Source: Paulinella micropora
Taxonomy: Eukaryota > Cercozoa > Imbricatea > Euglyphida > Paulinellidae
Reading direction: 5' to 3'
Length of the DNA: 28,606 nucleotides
Assembly (NCBI GenBank): GCA_019918135.1
Contig: WBZZ01001255.1
Location: 1 to 28,606 of the forward strand
Positions 1 through 6,455 of the stretch are shown here, piece after piece. Position numbers and translations under genes: made by a program. The first letter of the stretch is position 1. Each line of letters begins with the position of its first letter. A model generated the notes under the pieces. It was not told the origin of the DNA, did no database searches, and saw nothing but the letters and a program-made list of their open reading frames with translations.

Positions 1-408
1 GTGCCCAAGAACCTGAACCTGTCGCGCGAAGACCACGCGGCACTGCAGAAAATGATGCACTACGCCGACGCGGCCAAGAGCCGCCTGCGCAAGGGCAAGA
101 GCCTGGCCCAGAAGGACAAGCAGAAGCTACGGAACATGGTGGCTTTCGGCAAGGACGCAGAGGCGGCGGCCGAGGCGCGCTGGCGCGAGCAACAGGTGCC
201 GCCGCCGCGGCCGCCGAGGTACGGCTACGTCTATGCCAACGACCCGAACCACCGCTGGCACCCGTACCGCACGCCCAGCATGGTGAGGCGCGTCGACCAA
301 CGGCCGGCGCTGGGCCTGCCGCCGAGGCCGCCACCGCCGCCGCCGCCGCGACGCCTGGGTCTGCATCCGGGCGGGCCGGGGGGCCAGAGGCTGTTAGCCC
401 GGATGTAG
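1..408 (+). CDS. Basic, proline-rich small protein (5' end probably cut by window)
   Basis: The open frame runs from the first base of the window to a TAG at 406-408, so the true start may lie upstream; the first codon is GTG, which is a weak start in a eukaryotic setting. The visible 135 residues are strongly basic: a helical N-terminal half rich in Lys, Arg, Ala and Gln, then a proline-rich half with PPPRPPR and PPRPPPPPPPRR stretches and a Gly-rich end. I recognise no family. Such basic Pro/Arg-rich small proteins are common as DNA-packing or virion proteins in large DNA viruses, but that is only inference. The next gene follows 50 bp downstream on the same strand. Confidence 0.55.
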   Translation: MPKNLNLSREDHAALQKMMHYADAAKSRLRKGKSLAQKDKQKLRNMVAFGKDAEAAAEARWREQQVPPPRPPRYGYVYANDPNHRWHPYRTPSMVRRVDQRPALGLPPRPPPPPPPRRLGLHPGGPGGQRLLARM

Positions 409-458
409 CCCCCTTTTTTTATTCTTGTTGCCGGTATAGTTATGAGCCAGTCAATAAA

Positions 459-1049
459 ATGCTAGCACGTCTGCCGAGCGACTTGCTGGCGGAGGTCCTG
501 TCATGGCTCGGCCCGGGCGAGCTGGCGCGCTCAGTCGTCTACCTCCGGAGCCACACTAACTGTTTCGTCCGTCCCAGGCCACGGAAGCGGCACAAGGCCA
601 TGGCTAAAGCAAGCACGGAGTTCGAGGGCCTGCGCCACCTGCTCAACAAGTCTTTTTCGTTCAAGATCAAGAACATTAACATGCTGTTGGCGCGAGTCGA
701 AAAGAAAGCAGACAAGATCTGCTTTGAGTGCTTGTCACAGATTTACTCGCAGAACTTGTGTGCCGAACACTTTTGCCATAAGCACCGCCATGAGCTGCTG
801 ACACCCATAGAGGCCGTCAGGGCGCTGGGCCGGACTTCTTACCCTCTCAGGCGGAACAGGCGCCACGAGGTGGTCGTGCTGACCTACGTGTCAGTGTACC
901 ATTTTCTAGGGGCCTACCGGCGCCATGGCTGGGAGGTAGTCCAGGCCAACAAGTGGCAGCGCTTCTTGTGGCAGACCGGGGCGTTCGAGACCGGCCTGCT
1001 CTTTCTGCCTCGTTTCCATGCTAACATTTATTATACAACACACGACTGA
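459..1049 (+). CDS. F-box-like protein with XPA-like zinc motif
   Basis: This is a 196-residue protein. Residues 1-25 (LPSDLLAEVLSWLGPGELARS) read as an F-box: Leu-Pro start, amphipathic helices and a Leu-Gly-Pro turn. A Cys cluster follows (C88, C91, C101, C106), then HELLTPIEAVRALG at 111-124, which resembles the 'LITKTEAK' helix after the XPA zinc finger. Fungal F-box proteins with a similar C-terminal Cys cluster plus XPA-like helix are known to me, so the pairing is credible. F-box proteins recruit substrates to SCF (Skp1-cullin) ubiquitin ligases; viral ones typically redirect host degradation. The start ATG overlaps an AATAAA (452-457) that could be the polyadenylation signal of the preceding gene. 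The gene converges on the minus-strand gene ending at 1085. Confidence 0.6.
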   Translation: MLARLPSDLLAEVLSWLGPGELARSVVYLRSHTNCFVRPRPRKRHKAMAKASTEFEGLRHLLNKSFSFKIKNINMLLARVEKKADKICFECLSQIYSQNLCAEHFCHKHRHELLTPIEAVRALGRTSYPLRRNRRHEVVVLTYVSVYHFLGAYRRHGWEVVQANKWQRFLWQTGAFETGLLFLPRFHANIYYTTHD

Positions 1050-1084
1050 TTTGAAAAAACTTGTGTACATAACCTTCGGACAAG

Positions 1085-1621
1085 TCAACGAAATGCTGTC
1101 CTTGATCTGTAAGTAGCTCTTCTTCGCTCCCGCAGAACTGGTATGCGGGCAGGCAACAACGGTCCCCATGCCTCAACTTCTGCCAGGACCGGAACCGTAG
1201 TCTGTGCCTCGTGAAAAGCCGGCAGGAGGGTTTCTGCTGTGTCTGGTCCCAGCTCAGCCAGGGTTGTCGTAGCGTCGACGATGCACTCGCCATTGCGCGT
1301 GAGAGCGGGGATGACTTCTACAAGGGGCTGATTTCGCGGCCGGAGGACTGTCCCAGGGGCTGAGCTCGTTTTGAGGCCAAAATCGTGCACTATTGACTCG
1401 ACGATCTCTTCCGCTACCTGCGGCTTCGCGACCCATGTCCCGTGCTTGTTTACTCCGCGGTGCTTGAAGACGTGGCGTTTCGCGTTTTCGAGTTTGTGCG
1501 GGTGAAGCTGCAAGTGCCGTTTTACCCGGGCGGCGCAGCGGTTGCGGTCCCACCCATATTTCTGGTGGACGGCGTCCACCAGTGACACCTCACCCCATTG
1601 TGTAGTTCTGACGGTCGTCAT
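1085..1621 (-). CDS. Small protein, possible N-terminal DNA-binding (KilA-N/BRO/MSV199-like) domain
   Basis: This 178-residue ORF starts at an ATG (1619-1621) and ends in TGA. Residues 1-70 contain 'W-x-E-V-S-L-V-D-A-V' followed by a basic stretch, HVFKHRGVNKHGTWVAKP, then VAEEIVESIV. That layout recalls the short viral KilA-N/BRO/MSV199 DNA-binding domains, in which a helix, a basic strand pair and a helix are used. The match is by eye only and weak. The C-terminal 100 residues have no feature I recognise and end in an Arg-rich tail. It lies between two minus-strand replication genes and the convergent F-box gene. Confidence 0.5.
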   Translation of the reverse strand: MTTVRTTQWGEVSLVDAVHQKYGWDRNRCAARVKRHLQLHPHKLENAKRHVFKHRGVNKHGTWVAKPQVAEEIVESIVHDFGLKTSSAPGTVLRPRNQPLVEVIPALTRNGECIVDATTTLAELGPDTAETLLPAFHEAQTTVPVLAEVEAWGPLLPARIPVLRERRRATYRSRTAFR

Positions 1622-1688
1622 GTCTTGGCTTCGAGACGAATTATGAGCTGGTCACGCTGAGTAAAAAAGTAACGGACAAGAGAACCGA

Positions 1689-1702
1689 TTTTTCTAGAAA
1701 AA
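1689..1702. other. Perfect 14-bp palindrome near the resolvase gene
   Basis: TTTTTCTAGAAAAA is its own reverse complement. A second TTCTAGAA-centred hairpin, with 7-bp arms CGATCTT/AAGATCG around a 5-base loop, lies at 1765-1783 inside the end of the neighbouring reading frame. Phage protelomerase genes often sit beside their palindromic target, so the pair is worth noting, but both are far shorter than known target palindromes. The 3' flank of the gene may simply hold a transcript-end hairpin. Confidence 0.35.
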
Positions 1703-1719
1703 AGCGCCGGACCACCCGA

Positions 1720-2079
1720 TTAAATCAGCTCTGCAAACATTGTGCTCAATTGTTCCGGTGGTGTCGATCTTTCTAGAAGATCGCGGACTAGGCCAGCGTA
1801 ACGGTCAGCCGGGCCGACCGGGAAAGTGTGCTGGTGCGGCCCGCGCCAGAACGCCGGGTCCTTGAGCTTGGCCAGGTTCTCTGCCTTGTGCAAGTTGAAA
1901 AAGGCCAGGGCTCGGCGCTTGAGGGCCTCGTGCTTGGTCTCGTGCCCCTCGGCCGCGGCCGGCGGTGGCGGTGGCTCGGGCCGTGGCAGGGCGCCCAGCG
2001 CTTCCCGGTACTGGGCCGCCAGCCTGCTCGACTGCAGCATCAAGTCCTGGATCAGTTTCTTGACGTTCACGTCGGTCAC
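1720..2079 (-). CDS. Downstream in-frame extension of the telomere resolvase (C-terminal domain?)
   Basis: The frame is the same as that of the resolvase and opens immediately after its TAG at 2098-2100, so 126 residues follow without another stop. The only early start codons are GTG (2079) and an internal ATG 13 codons later, so an independent gene is not well supported. Content: a helical start (VKKLIQDLMLQSSRLAAQ), a proline run, and a helical C-terminal half ending in TAA. Telomere resolvases such as TelK carry a C-terminal domain after the catalytic tyrosine, and the upstream ORF stops only eight residues after its tyrosine, so this segment is a natural candidate for that domain. It could be reached by TAG readthrough, by a 72-nt phase-0 intron (GT at the QQ|VFL codons, AG before DLMLQ), or the TAG may be a nonsense mutation. 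Confidence 0.55.
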   Translation of the reverse strand: MTDVNVKKLIQDLMLQSSRLAAQYREALGALPRPEPPPPPAAAEGHETKHEALKRRALAFFNLHKAENLAKLKDPAFWRGPHQHTFPVGPADRYAGLVRDLLERSTPPEQLSTMFAELI

Positions 2080-2097
2080 GGTGTCGAGCAGCGGGGT

Positions 2098-3924
2098 CTA
2101 CCGCCTGACTAGGAAGACCTGCTGGTAGAAAAGCTGCGAGTTCAGGTCCTGATTGGCGTGCGCCAGGACCCGGCTTAAGAACAGAGGCCTGCTGACCAAG
2201 GAGCCTTTGCCGTACAGCGCGTAGGCCACCTCGCCGTACAGCGCGTAGGCCACCTCGCCGTACAGCGCGCGGAGAAGGTGTTTGTTGCCCAGGGGTTTGT
2301 CTTTTTTGCCGGTAAATTTAGAGTAGTGCTCCATGAGGTAGTCAAAGCATTTTTCCAGGCCGGCTCCGTTCAGCACGGTCATGGCCTCGGCGTTGCCTAG
2401 CGCGGCAATGGCGCTCGTGCCGTCGGGCCGGTCCAGGACGCGCTTCGCCCAGGCAGAGACGGCGGCCGTCTTTTGCTTTTTCTTCTTCTTAGGCTGTTGC
2501 TGCGGTTGCTGCTGCGGCGGCAGGTTGGCGGTCGTGTAGTCGGACGGCGGGCGGTCGGCCGGCTTGAGCTTCTGGCCGCCCGAGTTCTGTGCGCGGTACT
2601 CCAGGTGAATGTCGATCAGCTTGCACATGTGCCCAAAGATCTGCAGGATACAGTTCGTGTCGGCGGTCAGCAGGCCGATGGACTTCGGCACGGCCGTCAG
2701 CGTCCACTCGCCATTGTCGTCCTCCGGCGGGTCGTAGGTCAGCCAGCCCTTCTTGGCTTGACCGATCTGTGAGACGTGACTGCTGAGCGCGATGCTGGAG
2801 AAGACCCTTTCCTGTTGCTGCTTTTCGTCCAACGCGCCCAGGTAAGAGAATTTCACCACTTCTACCCCTCGCATACCAAGCGCGGCCATCAAGAAGACCG
2901 CCTCCAGCCCCCACAAGGGCCTGTCGGCGGTAGGCAGGAAGGGCGAGTCGGGGGACTGGTGCACGCCCGCGCTCTCCGCCAACAGGGCCTGGTACAGCGA
3001 GTCGAGCCACGCGAGCCAGCTTTCCTCGTGGATGGCGTGCTGGTGCTCCAACTTTTCGGTCCGGTTTTCTTTGGTTCTTTTCGCTGTGCCGGCACTCATG
3101 TTCGGGTCGCTGAACAGCCCGTTCTGCAGCACGAAGCGCGCGACCTCCAGCCCAAAGGGTGTCTGCAGGTTGCCCTTGGCGTCCTCGCCACCGAGCAGCC
3201 AGTTTCGGAATTCGGTGTAGCTGTCGTGCCTCGTCTTGGCACCAGGACAAACGGCATCCACGAGGTCGTTGAGCACTTTCACGTAGCTAATAACGTCGTC
3301 GGGGTAGCGCAAGAGCATCTTGCAATGCGCGAGCAGGCAGTCACGGAGCGGTTTGGTGTTGCCGTCGCAGCCTTCGACCGAGCCCTCGTGCGGGCCGTAG
3401 AGGGCCTGCCTGAACGTCAGCTCGCCGCCCTCCCAGTCGTTGCCGGCGGGCAGCCGGCGGAGGTCGTCGCTTACCTTGAAGGCCGCCAGCCCTCCCTTGT
3501 TCGAGGTGAAAAAGGAGCCCTGCAGGTCGCTGTGGGTCTTCCGGAGGAAATCGCCCACGCGCATCTTGTTGTTCTTGGGGAAAATGAAGTAGTCGCCCCA
3601 GTGCTTCGTCCAAAAGGCAATCACGGCCTCCAGCTCGGCCGAGCGCTCGAAGCGCGAGACGTCCACGCCGAGCGCGGACAGGCGGACCCTGCCCAGCAGC
3701 GCCTGGTACTGCTTTGGCGAGAGCGCAAGCAGCTTCTCGAGGCCAGCCACAAACGACAAACGGTACTTGCGCCAGACCGCAGTAGTAAACTTGACGGGCG
3801 GCAGCTCTTGGGCCAAGGGCACCCCGGCCTTCTTGCCCCACGCAGCGAGCTCGCCGCGGCCCGGCGCCACTGTCACATCCGGCTTCGCGATCTCTTTCCG
3901 CTCCGTGGCGTGCAACGTGTCCAT
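2098..3924 (-). CDS. Tyrosine recombinase of telomere-resolvase (protelomerase) type
   Basis: This is a 608-residue protein with a spaced set of catalytic residues as in tyrosine recombinases: R352 in LGMRGVEVV, K391/K392 in GQAKKG, H549-x-x-R552 (HLLR), H589 (LAH) and Y600 near the C-terminus. The long N-terminal region of about 300 residues, the GQ-x-K context of the lysine and the overall size fit telomere resolvases (N15 TelN, TelK, Borrelia ResT, Agrobacterium TelA) better than Xer or phage integrases. These enzymes cut a palindromic site and rejoin it into covalently closed hairpin ends, so the role inferred is end formation on a linear genome. Residues 466-486 are a Pro/Gln/Lys linker inserted between Lys and the HxxR box. 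H to Y spacing (11) is slightly longer than usual. An ATTTAAAT box lies 53 bp upstream of the ATG. A plain tyrosine integrase is the main alternative. Confidence 0.68.
   Translation of the reverse strand: MDTLHATERKEIAKPDVTVAPGRGELAAWGKKAGVPLAQELPPVKFTTAVWRKYRLSFVAGLEKLLALSPKQYQALLGRVRLSALGVDVSRFERSAELEAVIAFWTKHWGDYFIFPKNNKMRVGDFLRKTHSDLQGSFFTSNKGGLAAFKVSDDLRRLPAGNDWEGGELTFRQALYGPHEGSVEGCDGNTKPLRDCLLAHCKMLLRYPDDVISYVKVLNDLVDAVCPGAKTRHDSYTEFRNWLLGGEDAKGNLQTPFGLEVARFVLQNGLFSDPNMSAGTAKRTKENRTEKLEHQHAIHEESWLAWLDSLYQALLAESAGVHQSPDSPFLPTADRPLWGLEAVFLMAALGMRGVEVVKFSYLGALDEKQQQERVFSSIALSSHVSQIGQAKKGWLTYDPPEDDNGEWTLTAVPKSIGLLTADTNCILQIFGHMCKLIDIHLEYRAQNSGGQKLKPADRPPSDYTTANLPPQQQPQQQPKKKKKQKTAAVSAWAKRVLDRPDGTSAIAALGNAEAMTVLNGAGLEKCFDYLMEHYSKFTGKKDKPLGNKHLLRALYGEVAYALYGEVAYALYGKGSLVSRPLFLSRVLAHANQDLNSQLFYQQVFLVRR
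2209..2269. repeat. 24-bp tandem repeat (about 2.5 copies) inside the recombinase active-site region
   Basis: The 24-bp unit starting GCCGTACAGCGCGTAGGCCA occurs at 2209-2232 and 2233-2256, with a partial third copy to 2269. On the coding strand it repeats the octapeptide ALYGEVAY directly after the catalytic R552, lengthening the loop between that Arg and H589. Being a multiple of three it keeps the frame. Confidence 0.9.
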
Positions 3925-3976
3925 CGTTTTCTGACAATGTGACAGAAGAGGCTTTTTTATGATTAGAACTGAGAGA

Positions 3977-3984
3977 ATTTAAAT
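3977..3984 (-). promoter_or_regulatory. ATTTAAAT box upstream of the resolvase
   Basis: The exact palindrome ATTTAAAT lies 53 bp upstream of the ATG at 3924, just beyond the end of the VLTF3 gene. An identical 8-mer occurs upstream of the VLTF3/VLTF2 pair. In DNA of this GC content an 8-mer of only A and T is rare, so a TATA-like core promoter is a reasonable reading. Confidence 0.5.
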
Positions 3985-4791
3985 CCAGCATGTACAGCAG
4001 TCGCGCGACGAGCCTTCTTCCGTTTTATGCGGAGCGGCTTGGAACCGAGAAGATGGCTCTCTCTTGGCCTGGCGTTGCTGTCGGGCGGGGTCAGCAGGTT
4101 GCCGGTGATTGGTAAAAAAGTCCAGCCCAGCGTCTGGCAGACGGTGGCCCAGATCGCCGTCTGTCGGCGGCACGCGAGCGGCGAGTGCGGGCTGTTCCAT
4201 GAGCTCTAGCAGTGCTCGGAGGAGTGAAGAATAATTGATAAAACAGACGCGAGACCAACCGAAACGGACCTTGAGCAGCGCCCTCACAGTCGGCCACGCA
4301 CCGTCCACTCGGTGGAACAGCGTCTCGAGCTCTCGGAGCACTTCGCGGGTGGGCTCGGCCCCTTGTGTCAGCCTGTCCCTGGAGCCGCTGAGCAGGTAGG
4401 CCAGGCAGGCCGCCCGGTCCAGCGAGAGCGGGCCGAGCCGGCTCTTCTTGAACACATAGATCAACTTCGACGGGGTAATCTCCGTACCATTCACCCTCCA
4501 CTTGTGGCAGAGATCTCTCGCGACCTGTAGCAAGGCCTGGCTGACTAGCGGCTTCTGATGAATCCCCCTCAACCCAAACACCTGCCTCGTAATCTCGCGA
4601 AACCTCGAGAGGCGGGTATAACCTTGCGGACGCCTTGGCTGCTCCGTCATCTCGCCCTCGTCCCCCCGCATCCTGCCATTCACCAAGTACTGGTTCGACC
4701 CGTACAGCGAGTGCTCTCTGCCCACCAGACCGCATGTCTTGCAGTAGGTCCCGCTCGTGTCCCGGTTGAAGACGAATTTTTGCTCGCACAT
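3979..4791 (-). CDS. Late transcription factor VLTF3-like
   Basis: The chosen start is the ATG at 4789-4791 (MCEQKFVF), giving 270 residues; longer upstream readings run through the promoter region. A zinc-binding start (C2, and YCKTCG with C17/C20) is followed by a helical core: YTRLSRFREITRQVFG, LTP-like 'ITPSKLIYVFKKS', a helix with LAYLLSGS, an F/W-containing segment and RVCFINYSSLLRALLELM. This order, including the 'R-x-x-F-x-N-Y' element before the last long helix, matches the VLTF3 family (Pfam Pox_VLTF3) of poxviruses and other nucleocytoviruses, which drives late viral transcription. It is a hallmark gene of Nucleocytoviricota and has also been reported in related mobile elements. 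It diverges from the VLTF2-like gene across 106 bp. Confidence 0.75.
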   Translation of the reverse strand: MCEQKFVFNRDTSGTYCKTCGLVGREHSLYGSNQYLVNGRMRGDEGEMTEQPRRPQGYTRLSRFREITRQVFGLRGIHQKPLVSQALLQVARDLCHKWRVNGTEITPSKLIYVFKKSRLGPLSLDRAACLAYLLSGSRDRLTQGAEPTREVLRELETLFHRVDGAWPTVRALLKVRFGWSRVCFINYSSLLRALLELMEQPALAARVPPTDGDLGHRLPDAGLDFFTNHRQPADPARQQRQAKREPSSRFQAAPHKTEEGSSRDCCTCWI

Positions 4792-4845
4792 TTTTGTGTG
4801 CTGATTCAAAGAGAGAGAGAGATATACGAATTCAAAAGCGGCCCG

Positions 4846-4853
4846 ATTTAAAT
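4846..4853. promoter_or_regulatory. Shared divergent promoter box (ATTTAAAT)
   Basis: The palindrome ATTTAAAT sits between two divergent starts: 55 bp from the VLTF3 ATG (4791) and 45 bp from the VLTF2-like ATG (4898). Because it is palindromic it can serve both directions. A GAGAGAGAGA tract (4811-4820) lies on the VLTF3 side. The whole intergenic space is 4792-4897. Confidence 0.55.
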
Positions 4854-4897
4854 TAGGGCAAAGCAAATTGTTTTTCCTCCCTTCCGCTGTAAGAAAA

Positions 4898-5248
4898 ATG
4901 GAAGGCACGCAAATACACCGAAAGAGGCTCTGCCTGCACTGTGGCCACCCGAGCGCATGCAAGGAAGGGAAATGGTTCGAACTACCCGTCGCGTACGCGC
5001 CTGTCGAGGGCTACCTGTACGTCTTCGGGCTCTTTTGTACGCCTGCCTGCGCGTGGGCCTATGTCAGCTACGGCGTGCCGGAAACTCTGCGTTCACAGGC
5101 CGGGGACCTGCTTCACTCCTACTTGCGTCTGAACCTAAGGCAGCAACTCATACGGCCTGCCCCAGCAAGATGGGAGCTGCTCGAGTACGGAGGCACCATG
5201 ACCATGACACCCCGTCGTGCTGCCACGGTCGCGCAGACGCCTCGCTAG
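4898..5248 (+). CDS. VLTF2-like / FCS-type zinc-finger transcription factor
   Basis: The start chosen is the ATG at 4898-4900 (MEGTQIHRK), giving 116 residues. The zinc finger is C12-x2-C15 ... C47-x3-C51, with the pattern LCLHCGH ... FELPVAY ... YLYVFGLFCTPACAWAY. The 'aromatic-G-x-FC-x-x-x-C-A-x-A-Y' signature is characteristic of the FCS/MYM-like fingers found in the VLTF2 (poxvirus A1/asfarvirus B175L) class of viral late transcription factors. The remaining residues are helical and basic. Its last 101 bp overlap the end of the helicase frame tail to tail on the opposite strand. Proximity to VLTF3 under one promoter supports a joint late-transcription role. Confidence 0.62.
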   Translation: MEGTQIHRKRLCLHCGHPSACKEGKWFELPVAYAPVEGYLYVFGLFCTPACAWAYVSYGVPETLRSQAGDLLHSYLRLNLRQQLIRPAPARWELLEYGGTMTMTPRRAATVAQTPR

Positions 5249-6425
5249 AGCGTACAGGGGGTGGCCGCAATTTCTCGCCGAAATAGCAGTAGACCGTGTT
5301 GTCCCGCACACGGCGCGCGCGCATGACCATCTGCCAAAGAATCCTGGCTGGTGGACCCCCCTTAGCAATGCCTGTCCCGTTCGCACAGTGCATCATCACA
5401 CATTCGATCTGGTCCTGTAAGTCGGCCGCAACGCAAAGCGAGCTCGTGTAGATCAGTATCACGCAACCGGACGTGTAGTCATCCTGCATGGAGGGCCTGA
5501 AAAGGTTGTTGATGTTGGCGAGCATCGCCTGAGACTCCAGTGGAGGGGTCTGTGCAGTCAAGATCCGCACCCTAGCCCCTCGAGCCCAGGTCGGGTCTAC
5601 CTCCTCGTCCTTGTCTTCTCTCGTCTGTACCCTTTTTCCTTTGGCGTCTGGTCTCTCCGGGGCGTCGCCGGCCGCCACGAACAAGTCGTAGATAGCCCTT
5701 GCTTCGCGGTTAGAGCGGCAGGGCACGAGCGTCTTCTTTCCTTCTCGTAGGTTCGTTTGCAGCTTCTCCATCCATTCCTTGAGCTTGCCTACAACCTTGA
5801 TATTGCGCCTAAGGTGCGGCGGCACGTAACGGTAGTCGTGGAACTGTACCTGGTCCTGGGTCGTGATCCCGTCGGCGCCCACAAAAAAGTCGTAGCACGT
5901 AGAATCGGAACCAAGGTCCTTGTCCATCACCAGGACGTACGGGGTCTCTTTGCACAGCCGTTCGTAGATCGCATTGTTCTCACGCAAGTTCCAGCGGTTC
6001 GTCTGCATCGAGACCCGCTGGTCGGACAGCAACCTGAACTCGTCCAGAATAAGGAAGTCGTAGCTAATCAGCATCCTTGTGCCGCCTTGGTGGACCGCCA
6101 GCCGGTGCAAGGACTCGTACTGCACGATGATTCGCTGGTGCTGGGACAAGCCGCCTTCAGCGTCGCTCTGTGCGTCCATGTAGTTGGCCAGCGTGGTCAC
6201 CTCGATATCGTTCTCGCGCAAAAAAGAGGACAGATCACCATTGACACAAGACGCCTGTGTCCGCCGGCCAGTCACTATGCAGACCCTAGCTTCTGGGTGC
6301 GCCCGCAGCAGTTGCAAGATGGCTTGTCGGGAGGCATGCGACTTACCTAGTCCAGTGATGGCATTCACCAGTTGGTAGCGGAACTTGTCGAAGCTCAGCG
6401 GGTGCATGAACTCGTCCAGGTACAC
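5148..6425 (-). CDS. Origin-binding SF2 helicase (herpes UL9-type), 3' part of a split polymerase-helicase
   Basis: Residues 22-29 (AITGLGKS) form Walker A; VCIVTGRR fits motif Ia; IIVQYESLHRL fits the 'Q-x-x-S-L-x-R' element of origin-binding proteins; FLILDEFR (D128-E129) is Walker B; VLVMDKDLG resembles their 'MDA-x-L' segment; QMVMRARRVRDN is motif VI (Q-x3-R-x-R-R). This set identifies the herpesvirus origin-binding protein family (Pfam Herpes_ori_bp), SF2 helicases that open replication origins. The first codon is GTG, but the frame is already open from 6455, and those extra residues read naturally into the fold, so it probably has no start of its own and continues the polymerase frame after a -1 shift. 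The last 30 or so residues overlap the VLTF2-like gene and look less conserved. Confidence 0.7.
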   Translation of the reverse strand: MYLDEFMHPLSFDKFRYQLVNAITGLGKSHASRQAILQLLRAHPEARVCIVTGRRTQASCVNGDLSSFLRENDIEVTTLANYMDAQSDAEGGLSQHQRIIVQYESLHRLAVHQGGTRMLISYDFLILDEFRLLSDQRVSMQTNRWNLRENNAIYERLCKETPYVLVMDKDLGSDSTCYDFFVGADGITTQDQVQFHDYRYVPPHLRRNIKVVGKLKEWMEKLQTNLREGKKTLVPCRSNREARAIYDLFVAAGDAPERPDAKGKRVQTREDKDEEVDPTWARGARVRILTAQTPPLESQAMLANINNLFRPSMQDDYTSGCVILIYTSSLCVAADLQDQIECVMMHCANGTGIAKGGPPARILWQMVMRARRVRDNTVYCYFGEKLRPPPVRSSEASARPWQHDGVSWSWCLRTRAAPILLGQAV

Positions 6426-6455
6426 GTCCTCAGGTGTCCTGTAGATGACCGTTTC
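6395..6455 (-). other. Overlap of polymerase and helicase frames (-1 shift)
   Basis: Between 6455 (after a TGA in the helicase frame) and 6395 (a TGA in the polymerase frame) both frames are open. Reading one A of the AAA at 6452-6454 twice (or inserting one A) joins ...TGFEK to TVIYRTPEDVYLDEF and makes one continuous protein. There is no canonical X-XXY-YYZ slippery heptamer and no GT-AG pair that would join the two frames within the overlap. Confidence 0.7.

Noticed and set aside
2098..2100. Alternative genetic code with TAG as sense
   Set aside because: TAG is the apparent stop of at least three other viral-half genes (408, 5248, 9358), so reassignment is not supported.
2776..3942. 388-codon plus-strand ORF opposite the resolvase
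   Set aside because: It is a GC-driven shadow of the resolvase, with no domain-like order and no independent start context.
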